Positions 1 through 11,800 of a stretch of DNA of 64,000 nt are shown here, in pieces. Made by a program: the position numbers and the translations under genes. The first letter of the stretch is position 1, and each line of letters starts with the position of its first letter. The stretch is from Membranipora membranacea. Its lineage: Eukaryota; Bryozoa; Gymnolaemata; Cheilostomatida; Membraniporidae. The stretch spans positions 25,296,001 to 25,360,000 of the forward strand of contig OU612073.1 of the NCBI GenBank assembly GCA_914767715.1. Direction: 5' to 3'. The notes beneath the pieces were generated by a model. It worked only from the letters and a program-made list of their open reading frames with translations. It made no database searches and was not told the origin of the DNA.

Positions 1-42
1 ATATCCAGAGATCTGAGAATGTTATTTTATCTCAATGCAAAC

Positions 43-2939
43 CTTATATTTTTTATCCCCTGTGACATAGCTCAGGTCATTGAACTCCAGCTGTATAGTA
101 GTTACTTCACTTGTGGAAGAGTCAGGTCCCCAACGCGGGGCATGGGCCTTACCCGACTTTATATTCACATCAGAATAAGGAACACCGGACTGTGTATCAA
201 ATGCTGGCATCATCCTATTCCCTAAATCTACCTGTAATTGGATACAAAACAAGCTATAAACCCACAGATTTGTTTGATTTATAAGTTAGTTGTCTTCTCA
301 TAATACAATGGGGAAACAACTCTGGACAGAAACAAATTTTACTCATAATAACATTTCTAGAAATATTTGAGGAGAATACGATGACTGAGAACGAAGAGCA
401 TTAGCAGACATTGAGGAAATGTTTCACATCATCTCATAATCTTAATTTGATAAGAGAGTTGATGAGGAGATATTATTAATAGACATGAAATATATTAAAC
501 AAATAATTCAACAGTGATCTGAAACAGTATAACAATTTGTTTTAGTTTTCAAATATGGACTGAATGGCAAAACTAGTCAAGCACCAAAAGCATAGCAAGA
601 ACGTCTCAGGAAGACAATCTGATTAAAATCCCATCATTTACCCGGATGAGATCGGCTAAAAATTAGGATATCACTTACGATATTGAAGGCTCAACAGAAT
701 TCTCGTTCAGCATTTTCAGTTTGCCGAAGTTAAATCTACAGCATACTTACAGCTTTATCAAGGAAGAGTTTATCGTTAGATAGATGATATGTACTGAGTA
801 GTCCTCCTAACACTCGGATAGTTGTCTCAAATAGATTAACATCCCCCTTCTCATAACTCAGTGACTTATCTACCCATTCTCGAGCCTCAGAAAACTCTGC
901 ACAAAATAAGAATTATATCAGCCTGAAGAAATGTGTGCATCCATCTTATGGTGTATGCGGATATCCTTCTTAATTAGGCTGAAAAAAGGCTCCATACAAT
1001 ATAACACTAACCCTGAGTAAGGCCCATGATATACATGATATGTACGCTTACCCTGAGTAAGGCCCATGATATACATTGTATCGAGCGAGTCTATAAGGGT
1101 CAGACCCAGATCAAACCATGTATGGCTTGTCTTACTGATAGGCTTTAGTTGATCCTTCCCCCAGGCATGCTCTTTATAAGCCTTCCAGGAGTGTTTGAAT
1201 GCGCTCACCACTGCATTCTGTCGATCATTTGTCGGACCTGGAAAGACAAGAGTCAAGAAATTCTGATGAAAAAAACAATGGTTGAGAGGATAGAGGTTTT
1301 CCAAAAGTTGTACTAGCCAGCTGCCAATACATATTACAGCTTGCACGCATATCTGTTATGCACTGATCATGAAAAACTGTCAAGCACCAAGATCTTCTTT
1401 ACTGCAAATATAATGGGATTTGTAATTGCATTCGGGCCTAATTGCATGCTCCTTTAGCTTGTAATGCCTTGCATGGAGAATATATTATAATTGTGACACG
1501 CCAAGGTACTAACATCCACATTTTAAGAAAAACTTGAACAATTTTGTTGCAATGGTATTGCAATATCTGCTTGAAGTTACTGCGAGCCAATCGGGAGACA
1601 AACAGCAAACAACTAACCTTCAAATGAACCTCTACCATCAGAACCTGCATCATCATGGCCGTCATCATCTACATTATCATTGGCCGGTCCAAGCTCCTCC
1701 TCAGCAGGTCGGGGGTCATCATCACCTCCCTCTTTGCCATTATCGATTTTCCTAATGTCTTCTGATCTTGTGTTAACTTCCTTGGCAACATCATCATGGT
1801 TCTGCAGAATCAAAATACACCAAAAACTTAATATCTGGGTGAGAGCCGAGTCGCATATTTCGTTGTGCGATTTATGAGTAGATTATGTAAATATTCGGGT
1901 AAGAGAAGATTCTAAGCAGCCTTAACATTGCATAGTGGAATTTAATCATAAGTGGGAGCCAGACAAAGAAAGACTAACAGCTAGGAATACATACTTGAAT
2001 ATTAATTTCTATCGGATCACCACCATCAGGAAGGACATTCTGAAATGAATAAAACATAAAAACTGCTTGACTGTAGCTGTAGGTGGATTTTCTGGGGGCT
2101 GGCTGTAGCTGTGGGTCATATTTCTTTGGACCTAGGCAGACTTACAGCTCTAACTAATCAGCTTGGACTTGGAGTAACAACTGTTAGGCAGAGTGAGATT
2201 ATCTTGTTGAAGCTTGCGGCTTTGTATGCCTCTTATTGCCAATGAAATACCCCATGGGCTTCAACATAAAAATTAAAATGACAGACAGACAAGCCTGCGT
2301 ATTAATACAAAAGCCATCGATCAAAGCTACATTCTGATAGGCCTACTGGCAACTTCCGGGGAGCAACTTAAGCGGACCGGAATAAAATTGGTGAAAGCAA
2401 CTTGTTAATATTTCATGTAAATAACCACGACTGATTCAGTGATTAACTCACCTCCTCTTGTGCCTTGTCCTCCTCGTCGACTCTTTCTTCACTAACTTCT
2501 GTCTGTTTATTTTTCACTATTGGTTTCCTGGGATGTGGAGTTGGATTAGAAGTATCCTGACTAGTGGTCTTATAAACCAGTAGTATGATGACACTCACAG
2601 CAACCAGGTAGACAATACTCTTTTGTAATCTTGTGAGTCTCTGCCATTTCTGTTCAGATGAAATAAAAAGAGGTTGGCATTACTGATTACTAACTTTGCT
2701 ATCCAGTTTATATTACTTTACTATCCATGTTAAAAGCCTACCAAGTGATTGCAGGTTGCAATACAGGCTTATGTTATCATAAGTAACTGTGAATAGTAAG
2801 TGAATATTATGGAGGCTTGAGTAGAAGTGGTACATGAACATGAATGTTAAAACGTTACCCTTGCTAGAGACTGCCTAGGTGGTGGAGTGACTTTGAATGG
2901 GTAGAAAGTTTCCTCTCTTATGTTGATTGATACACTCAT
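43..2939 (-). CDS. MAN1B1: ER mannosyl-oligosaccharide 1,2-alpha-mannosidase (GH47), 5' part
   Basis: Removes terminal alpha-1,2-mannose from Man9GlcNAc2 on ER glycoproteins, a step in quality control and ER-associated degradation. Seven coding exons on the minus strand: 2939–2859, 2452–2649, 1995–2039, 1618–1801, 1052–1237, 751–896 and 43–231. All have GT–AG borders and the phases close (343 codons so far). The start ATG (2939–2937) opens a short cytosolic tail. A single hydrophobic segment follows at about residues 38–54, giving a type II membrane protein. Residues 55–169 are a charged, Asp/Glu/Gly-rich stem. The GH47 domain starts near residue 170, with RQ-AVV-AF-H-W--Y followed by [11 protein letters not shown] and [16 protein letters not shown]. 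Later blocks are [19 protein letters not shown] and [17 protein letters not shown]. The last visible codon is followed by a GTTTGC donor, so the catalytic C-terminal half lies outside the window. The fit is closer to MAN1B1 than to Golgi MAN1A, from the order and wording of the blocks. A 40-bp duplication copies the donor of exon 5. Confidence 0.93.
1011..1077 (-). repeat. 40-bp duplication across the MAN1B1 exon 5 donor
   Basis: The block around 1051–1077 (exon 5 end and its GTAAGC donor, read on the minus strand) is repeated at 1011–1037 inside the intron with near identity. In the intronic copy the junction reads CAGG|GTTAGT, which is also a plausible donor. Use of the second donor would lengthen the exon by 40 nt and shift the frame. 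Confidence 0.8.
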
Positions 2940-3639
2940 CTTTTTGAGTTGCCTTTTCTTTGTCCTGATCACACTTCAGCTCATGCATGTCATGGAGTCT
3001 CACCACCTTGCATAATCAGAAAATTTTCACCATTGATAATCAATCTGAATCTGGTCGGAAACAAGGAGGAAAAAGTTAATTGAAACCAAAAAATAAATTC
3101 CAAAACTATTACAACGGAATTAAGAGTGCAATGGTATATATCCTATATGAAGGGTGTTGAATTGATGTTATTTTTTTAGAATGGGTTTGCTTATTACCTA
3201 TCTGATTTTGATGAAATTTTTAAAGACATATTTGTGATTTCCTCTTCAATCTACAAGTTATCCTGAAATGATGACTTTCAGAAGTCAATAGATAGAAATA
3301 TTACAAAAGCTTTATATTTGACTTTTGCAAAGCTTCCTGTTAAAAAGTCAGCTGGAAAAATAGATTAGGTAACCATCATTCATAATGCTAATATGATCCC
3401 CGTAAGGCTTGAGTAGGTATTTAATGGCATTAGAAATAAAGCCAAATGAGTTGTAATAACTTTGTTTTTTCAGACTCAGTCAGTTTCAGTCTGAATGGGC
3501 TATTGACTGGAGTGTAGCAAAGTTAGCCTAACACTTGTAACAGTTAGTAGAGTAGTAGCGTAGCAGGCATGGGCCCCAGGGACTTACATTTCTATTTTCT
3601 TAACTTTGCCAATGTCCAGCATCAACCACCCATGTCTTT
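2940..3639. other. Upstream flank of MAN1B1, no gene seen
   Basis: This A/T-rich stretch contains the 5' UTR and presumed promoter of the minus-strand mannosidase. I see no coding exon, no strong repeat and no TATA box that I would defend. Confidence 0.5.
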
Positions 3640-4258
3640 TTGGGTGGTTTATTGTGATATGTAGTTGGATGCTAATCGCAAGGTGGTTCAACTTAGCCCA
3701 GCTAAGATTTATATCAGTATGCAAGAAGGTTTAGATGTAAATAATAATTACCAGAGAGATAGATGTCGAGTGTAGTGTGTCTGTCAATATGTCCAGGTGA
3801 GAGTATGAATGGAATGGATTGGATACCAATGGTGTGTGATAAGTGTGTAACCTTGTTAGGTCAGATAAGTGAGCTAGTTAGTTGTAATGGCCAGTTGACC
3901 ATCTGTATGTATGTTCGATATATGTAGTGGAATACCACCAGTCATGGGTTTTCCCGGCAAAGCCGATGGCATCCCAGAATGCCAGTCAGGGTTTTCTGAC
4001 TATGTGTCAGCGACAGCCCAGAACGCGCCAGTTCCCAGAGCTATGCCAATGTTTTGACCCCACCTACTCCAAGTTACAACTTAAATAGTGTGCTATTGTG
4101 CTGGCTGGAGGAGATAATGACTGGAATAAATACAGTTGAGAATAGCATACAGTAATTATGATGATGACTCAGTAGCTATGAATGCAGAAAGCCTTAGTTG
4201 AGTGTAATAATATTTTAATTACTACAGGTTGTGTGTAAAAGTATCTCATTTATACTGG
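3640..4258 (+). repeat. Dispersed repeat, copy A
   Basis: The stretch from the AAGGTGGTTCAACTTAGCCC block (about 3679) to GGTTGTGTGTAAAAGTATCTC (about 4228) is closely matched, in reverse complement, by about 44680–45340. Shared landmarks include TTGTAATGGCCAGTTGACCA, the ACCACCAGTCATGGGTTTTC block and TTTATATCAGTATGCAAG. It has no open frame of note. It looks like a non-autonomous mobile element. The 46-bp terminal inverted repeats seen around the copy at 44523–45752 are missing here. Confidence 0.75.
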
Positions 4259-4689
4259 ACATTGGCAGAGTAAAGACATGTAAAGGCCATGGTAGCAGGC
4301 TAACTAGAACAGTGAAGTAGTAGACGAGTAAGTAGTAGTAGTAGTTGTACTTCCAAGCTGCATCAGTCACTGAGATACTTTGACACTCAACATGTAGTAA
4401 TTTAAATGCATTGAATTCCATATCTGGAATAGCATCATTAGCTTTCTTTTGCAAAACAAAGGGCTTGCAAAAATAGCCAGTCCCTAGTAGCAATCTAGAA
4501 ATGCCCTAATCATCGACACTGTATGGAGTATAATTACTGTTTGCAATTTTGTAAACAAGACAATTTCTCAGGCTAATTATTCTTGCTACTAGGGACAGCC
4601 AATCAGATAACAGTCAGATGGGTCCCTGTGTTTAGTGTCCTAACCGTATAACGCTATGATACTATTTCCATTCTAAGAGAAGAATCTAA

Positions 4690-5130
4690 TTCAGTGTTTA
4701 AATGTTATTATACCCAACCAAGGCTTTCTGTATAGATAATGACTGAACCATTATCATACAGAATGTACTGTATGATTTACTCTTACTTATTTTAATCCAG
4801 TATTTATCTCCTCAAGACAGATCAATATAAAGGTGGGTTACTCATATAGAGCATACATAGTCATACTAGGCCTACAGATGGTTTAAAAGCCATTACTACA
4901 ATCTAGCTCACTAAACTGACCTAAACAAGGTCACCTATTTACCTCCGATGGTACTCATACCGAGCTCAATATGACACATATACACACATACTCAGCATCT
5001 GTCCTCTCTGGTCATTATTATTTACATCTAAGCCTTATTTTTTAGGCTAATACTCTAAACCTTAGCATAGGACTCAGATGAACCACCGGTATTATTGCAT
5101 TCAATTACGTATCACAGTCACACATACTTA
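4690..5130 (-). repeat. Dispersed repeat, diverged inverted copy A'
   Basis: This matches the 44715–45350 copy in direct orientation, so it is inverted relative to copy A next to it. It shares CCCAACCAA-GCTTTCT, GATAATGACTGA-CCATTATCAT, TATTTATCTCCTC, and blocks around ACTGACCTAAAC and GGTACTCATA. It is clearly more diverged and has lost the central GC-richer block. Confidence 0.65.
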
Positions 5131-5432
5131 CGGATATTCAACAACAGTTAAAACTCAGCTACCTAGGCTAAGGATGTGTTGAAAATGTTGATAAAGAAGC
5201 CCTGTCATGCAGAGTGTGTGTACATTTAGTTAAGCCAATGCTTCTCATTCATATCAATCAATGGCCAGATTTCTACTGATAGGACCCATCCATTTTGACA
5301 GATTTTTCACTCATGGTATGACATGGAACAAATTTGACTGTAAATTTTCAACGTATTTCATATTAACTTATTCACTTATATCGGGCTTTATTAATGATCA
5401 CAAATCTTTTGATAATAAAATCAAAAAATCTA

Positions 5433-6185
5433 CTAATGATCTTCAATCAGTGCGGTGCGTGCCCTTGGTCTTGGTTTCTGGGCCAGTCGAGTTGACCTTC
5501 GAGGAGCAGTTGTTGGTTTGTAACTTGCCATCACACCATTAAGGCAGTGCTCTGTGTTATTTTCTATATTACACATGTACTCTTGGCTCGTCTGGTTGAG
5601 GAGATCAAGCACTTGTTGTATCTCAATGTTCGCTGTTCGGTCATTGTAATCGAGACCACACGGATCAAGAACCTTGAGTACCAAATTTTCTACACGCAGG
5701 ATCCTCATTCTTTGTTGCTGAGAGAGCATGGAATACCAGGAGGGAGAAGCATACAGGAGAATGGGACGGATGCATGCTATGTAGAAATGTTTCAGTGCAC
5801 TGATAGGCATTCCAGATCGTTTGAGGTCTATCAGTGTATATATTATTGGTCTAGTCTTTTTCACGAGGTGATCAACGTGTTGTTTGAATGTCAGATTGTT
5901 GTCAATCACGACACCCAAAAACTTTGTGCTTGTCTCGTTTCCAATAACGTCACCGCTCATTGAGAATCTGTGCGGCTCGATCTTTTGACTGTTGTGCACA
6001 TTTGAGAACGTCATGCTCACTGATTTTGTTGGATTGGCCATCATGTTATTTTCAGCACACCATTCTGTGGTCTCGTCTATAGCTTGCTGCAGTTGTTCGG
6101 TCTTTTCGCTAGATGAAGATGGTATGAGTGTCACGTCATCGGCGTACTTGATGGTAGTGCATGAAGGAGACAGAGTATCTATGTA
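5433..6185 (-). mobile_element. 5'-truncated non-LTR retrotransposon: C-terminal reverse transcriptase
   Basis: A 251-codon open frame with no start Met begins right after a stop at 6188–6186. It enters at the end of a reverse-transcriptase palm domain: the catalytic box reads KYADDVTLI (YADD codons at 6146–6135), followed by the thumb region with STKFLGVVIDNNLTFKQHVD and IRPILLYASPSWY. This is the usual order in LINE/Jockey/CR1-type polymerases. The remaining two thirds of the ORF are absent, which is typical of 5'-truncated insertions. The C-terminal 50 residues are rich in Pro/Arg/Thr and I do not recognise them. It is intact as a fragment but cannot be an autonomous element. Confidence 0.8.
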
Positions 6186-6574
6186 CTAAACCTAGACCGG
6201 CCACCATATACGGCTGAAGTGAGACACTTAATTTGTCGATTAGGTAACGTGACGTAACAACATTGGATTGCGTAGAAGCAATGATACTAATGTTGATTTA
6301 CTGTCCACAGTCAAGGCTTTTTATTGCTAACTCGATCTTCTCTGATGAATTATGAGTATGTGAAATTGCTTTGCAATCAGCAGCATCTGTTTATCAACTT
6401 GATGTTAAATTTTCTTTAGAAAAAATTATTTGCCAAAAATTAATATCGAAGTATTCCTTGAAGGTCTCTCACGTCTTGTCTTGTGTGGGGGACTGAGATA
6501 GAATGGAATAAATCAGTCAGAATACAGGCGATATATGGCACCCATCATATTCAGAGGCCCCGGACAAATTCGAT

Positions 6575-8330
6575 TTAGCATAAATTGGTAGTAAATCTGT
6601 CAGACAATTTTATAAAATCAGCCAGATCCACCACCTTAATGCAAAGTTGTGTTTTAAGGTTTTGATATGAATCTATTTTGAGTGTTTTCTCTCTGATTTT
6701 TGAGTAATATGGGCAGTCAAAAATAAAGTTAATATTTGAATCCGATATCGCACCGCATTTAGGACAGGATGACTCGTCAGCGATGTTCATTCGGTTTAAG
6801 TGTTCTCTGAATGGACCATGACCTGTGATAGTATTTACAACATATGACAGAAGTGGCCTTCTGAGTTGCAGCAGGGGTTTCGATATTTGACCCTTGATAT
6901 GTCTAGTAATGGATTTTGTTTTTGTACATTTCTATGAGTTGAACCACTTATCTTCAAAAGAGCTGATAGCTTGTTCTTTGATCTTTTGTTTTATGACTGT
7001 TTGAGCAATAGGGGGTGAGGGTTCAGGATCGAGGGTATCAAGTGCACCTCTGAGGTTGGCAAGCTCATCAGCACACTCAATACCATCGATCCCGGAGTGG
7101 GCAGGGACCCAGATAAGAGTGATGGAGTTTCTCTTCACAAGGGTAATTAAGTTGTGTATGCATTCGCTTCTCAGCCTATTGGCTAAGATCAAAGTGTCAT
7201 GGCCAATGGCTGATTAGTGCCTGTTTCAGTTTCTGGCAGCTTGCTGCACACTCACGATTAGGAGGTCCACCATGGCCTCACCTCTAGGATGCATTCTAGT
7301 TTACTAGGATGTATCACACTCTCAGTACGAGGACTCCGGGCAGCTTGCGTCCCTCTTTAGGGGCAGCCCACCCTCTGTTTTGTCATAAACAGGGTGTATG
7401 CATTCGTGTTTGGTTTTTGTTCTAACTTCAGGGTTTTGAAGGCACTGGAGTGAAGAGAGACTGTCTGTGATTATAGCTATTTTTCTATTCCTGGAACATT
7501 CGAGAACCATGGCAGCTATTGAAATTCCAGTAATTTCTGCATGTGATATTGTTGCATTTTGAGTTAGTGGAATTGTGATTTCCTCATCAGTACAAGCTTG
7601 GCCATCTGATTCTTCTTGTGTTTGTTGGATGAATATACCAGTTCCCAAACCAAGATCATGAGATGAGCCATCAGTGTAGACACAAGTATCAAAGTCTTGA
7701 AGCGGAACAGTTGAGTTTAGCCAGTCTTCTCTGGTTGGGAATGAAAACTCAATATCTGGGTGGCAAAATAGAATCTCTCTGTGTTTGTGGTCATTTGGTT
7801 GGTGGATGAGATCAGGCATGTGATTAACAATGTTAGTTTGATTATATATATTTGAGCTAAAGAGAATGTTGCTACCAGTCGGTACACTGAGTTCATAGCA
7901 GCCTGCTTTGTTTTGATTTCAAGTGGGATAATGTTGACAAGAACCTCAAGGGCTAATCCTGGTGTTGTTTTAAAAGCACCAGTTGCCAGTAAAAGAGCGG
8001 ACCTGTTAATTCTGGCAATCTTGGCTGAACATGAGGTTTTTTGGACTGCTTCACACCAGACCAAAGCACCATGAAGAAAGCCAGGCTGTACTATTGATTG
8101 TAGGATCCATAACATCTGCTTCGGGCCGAGTCCCCATGTTTTATTGATTGCATTTTTACACATCCACATGATGGACAGAGCTTTTTGAGTTTTTTTTGGT
8201 TATTTGGTGTGACCATGTCAATCTTTGGTCAATATATATACCAAGGTATTTAACATGTTTTTGGTATTGAATCTGATCTCTGAATCTCTCACCACTCAGC
8301 ATGACTGCTTCACAGCCTTCTTAAGACTAC
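6575..8330 (-). mobile_element. Decayed non-LTR retrotransposon with RNase H domain
   Basis: Pieces of one polyprotein lie in the right order on the minus strand but in shifting frames. At about 8300–8170 there is a thumb fragment, VKYLGIYIDQRLTWSHQITK, broken at an A-run. At 8169–7820 there is more thumb (QSIVQPGFLHGALVWCE). At 7819–7330 is the RNase H start, with VYTDGSS, then SHAEITGI and IITDSLSSLQ. At 7192–6932 is the RNase H end, LIWVPAHSGIDGIECADELA. At 6790–6575 is the terminal zinc-binding tail CPKCGA...FDCPYY. Stops and frameshifts separate the pieces, so the element is dead. The RNase H places it among the I/R1-like LINE groups. It is separate from the fragment at 5433–6185, which has its own thumb. 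Confidence 0.82.
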
Positions 8331-8375
8331 CCATTACCTAATAAGACTGTCTCACACATTTGTGATGACATCCTT

Positions 8376-8484
8376 CATCTACAAGCCTGCAGATTACAGT
8401 CATATCTACAAGCCTGCAGATTACTCTCATATCTACAAGCCTGCAGATTACACTCATATCTACAAGCCTGCAGATTACACTCAT
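8376..8484. repeat. 27-bp tandem repeat, four copies
   Basis: The unit contains CTACAAGCCTGCAGATTAC and repeats four times with one or two changes per copy. It lies upstream of LONP1. No gene is seen between 8331 and 8803. Confidence 0.9.
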
Positions 8485-8803
8485 ATCCTGATTGACACAA
8501 CTACATTACTATCACTATTAGTACCTCCCTAGTCCCGAGCTACACTTACAATAATATCCTACTTAGTGACTACGCCTATGTGACTTGTAAGAGGCTGTGG
8601 CGCCCGAATTCTAATGTATAAGCCATGTATAAGATTCACAGCAGGTTTTAACAGAACAATCGTAAATATCATTTCAGTGACATTTAAGGTTCTTCTCTGT
8701 GTGAAGAATGATTATACCAATTTTACACAATCCTTGTGCTGGTGTTACATTAAAATACAAATTACTGTTTTATTTACACCTTACAGATAATTTACCGATT
8801 AAA

Positions 8804-11800
8804 ATGTTGAGGAGAATTCAAACCAGTCACAATATTTTCAAAAGGACAATAGCTTCATGCACACTTAATCAGAGCTTATCCGGCTCCCATCACTATGTGA
8901 GTACAGCGTCGCTGTCTGCTATCAGATATCAGGGCTCAGCATCAAGTCAATATAGTGTTCTGTACAGATATCAGAAATCAGGACACAACGATAGGTGGTT
9001 CTCCTCCTCAACTCGTCAACACAGCAATGCTGATCAAGGAGGTAGGGATTATTAAAGTATCGGTATGTAGTATTTCACACTTCTGAGGCTCTTATATTGA
9101 CAGTTCTTCTGAATGTAACATACTGAGGTTCTTACAGATAACCTTCATATAAGACCAGCCCTTTAAACTCAAGTCGGCACTGTGATATATGGAGGACACA
9201 TAACAAATAAGTTTCAGGACTGATATACGCATCCATGCTATTTGAAGTAATTTGAAGACTTACTTTGAGGCTGGTCTTGTGTATCAAATCTTATTCTCCA
9301 TATTCTATTCTATCATGTGGGCGATTTCCAGCTTTAGGATCTCTAATTTGAGGAACTTATGGTCGCTCAAACTGTCAAGTCAATCGGCATTTGGATAACT
9401 CCACTACGTCACGTTTAATATGAATAATTTCACAGACAAGATGATGATCAAAATATCCTGGGTGCTGCTGGGTCTCCAACTCAGGACCCATGGTGCTGCA
9501 GGCAACAGCTCTACCATCTCCACACACGGTTCGAGACCCACCTGCACCCAGGATATTTTGATCATCATATGTGTAGGGATTATCAATGCCAATTGACAGT
9601 GATCAACTTGAAATTTTGAGAGACCATAAGTTCCTCAATTTAAGGATGCTAAAGCTGGTAATCGCTCACATGATAGAATAGAATATGGAGAATAAGATGT
9701 GATACACAAGACCAGCCTCAAAGTAAGTCTTAAGATCTAATCATTGTCCGATGATAATCCTCACAGGTTAGATCAGAATTTTTGATTACTATCAGTATTA
9801 TTCTTATACAATCAAGTTTATATGATGATTAATAAGATTGCTATAATACCATGCAGACAGCCGAGGAGCGGCAGCATCAGATGACGGTGACAGCGGGGGA
9901 GATAATCCCGAAGACTCTACAGATGATGAAGGGGAGATAATCGAGGAAGTAGAGAATCAGTCAAGCGTAACGCCCGGCCCTTCATTCACTATGGCTCTGT
10001 CTCCTATTACTATACCAGATCACCTTCCTGTCTTACCTCTCATACCCATCAGGAGAAACCCTCTATTCCCTAAATTCATCAAAATGATAGAGGTAAGTTA
10101 TATTCAGGGTAGCATACTGTCACAATATCAGTGGTATCGATTTTCTCGGGCTTCCATTTCTGCCGAAAGTAAAACTGAAGAAGAATTATAGTTGACCTGT
10201 TTCTGAATGAGTCATTTTTGTCTGTGTGCCTGCCATGTTATTTGAATAATACCCCTCAGGGCTAGGAACTTTGAGAAATTCCCGTTCATCAGGAATGCTT
10301 ACGTTGGAAATCATGTTACCAGCGTACTTTGACTCGTCCATCACATCATGTCTTATGTTTTATTTCTAGATACATGACAAAAACCTACAAGCACTTATCA
10401 AGAAAAGAGTCGACCTCGGTTTGGGCTACGCTGGAGTCTTTTTAAAAAAAGATGATAAGTAAGTATGCAAACCTTTCATTGGGCAAATATAACACTCATA
10501 GATATAGAGCTATACGCCACAATCAAGTTAGACATAAAACGCAATTTGGAGGGTAGATCTTTATCTCCTCGTCTAGCTTTAAAATGACCCAAGTAGAAGT
10601 ATTTATTCGATAATAGTTTCTGGTCAACTAGCAAATAATCACAAATAATTAATTAGATTTAGAGGGATTCCTGTCAGACCTGCATTAGTCCGTTTTGCCC
10701 GAGCTGAGAAGCTGATCAGACTGCAGTGGGGGACAACTCAACAAATATAAAAACTCAAACTTCTCATCAATCCGAAGCAATCAAATAGTAGAGTTATAGA
10801 TTGATTGACTGATTGACTGACCGTCTGATTGACTGGCCGCCTGAATGACTGACCGATTGATTGATTGTTAGTTAATACTAGCAGTATGGGATTAACCTTC
10901 ACCTCTGTTTTATAGTAACACAGAGGATATAATTGAGTCACTAGACGACATATACAAAGTCGGATCATTCGTAAGGATACATGAGATGCAGATACTAGAG
11001 AATAAGATGATGTTATTAGTTATGGGACATCGGAGGTAAGAAGAAGCCGCCGGCTCTATCTCTGTATCAATCTCATATACTGAGTAGACAAGCTGCGGAC
11101 TGAGAACCTACTGCTGAGGTTACTGTGAGGTCAAGGTTATCACCTCGCAGATCGTAGGAAAGATTTGATTCTTCGCCATATTAAGAATCAGTTATATCGG
11201 CTGCTTTTCGGGATCCACTATGACCATTTTCAGATTAACTATTCACTAGATTCTGGAGTTTATTAATCAACTCGATGCATGTTGGTCCTTAGCAATAGCA
11301 TTTGAAGAAAAAGAATCTTAAGAAACACCTCTTGTTGAACACACCATTTTAACCATCATTTAGAATAGAGGTATCTAACCTTGTCACTGAGGCTGAGGGT
11401 AAGCTATATGAAGAATCTGAGGCTAGAATAAAAGCTGCAGCAGAAAAAGCAGAGAAAGGAGAATCTACAGAACAAATGCTGCAGAATATGCAAAGTGAGT
11501 GATTGGTCAGACTTGTTTAGTCTGTCTTGTGGATTGGTGAGACTTTTTTTGTCTTGTGTTGAATGTGTGATCGGACTCGGCTTAGTTAGAATTCTTGTCA
11601 AGTTTGGCTATGATATGTTTTTGCACTACCGCGCATCAAAGATTTGTAGGTGATATGCCTCTCCATTTATAAATGTAATATAATAATTATGATTATAATG
11701 TAAGTGTCCACAGTACAATAGGCTATTTTTCACTTTAAGAACCATTAACTGACTCGCTGCCGCCGTTGATACCGAAGCTGGCCGATAACCGACCTGGTGA

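Noticed and set aside
5547..5963. 138-codon plus-strand frame
   Set aside because: It is antisense to the reverse-transcriptase fragment at 5433–6185, which has clear motifs.
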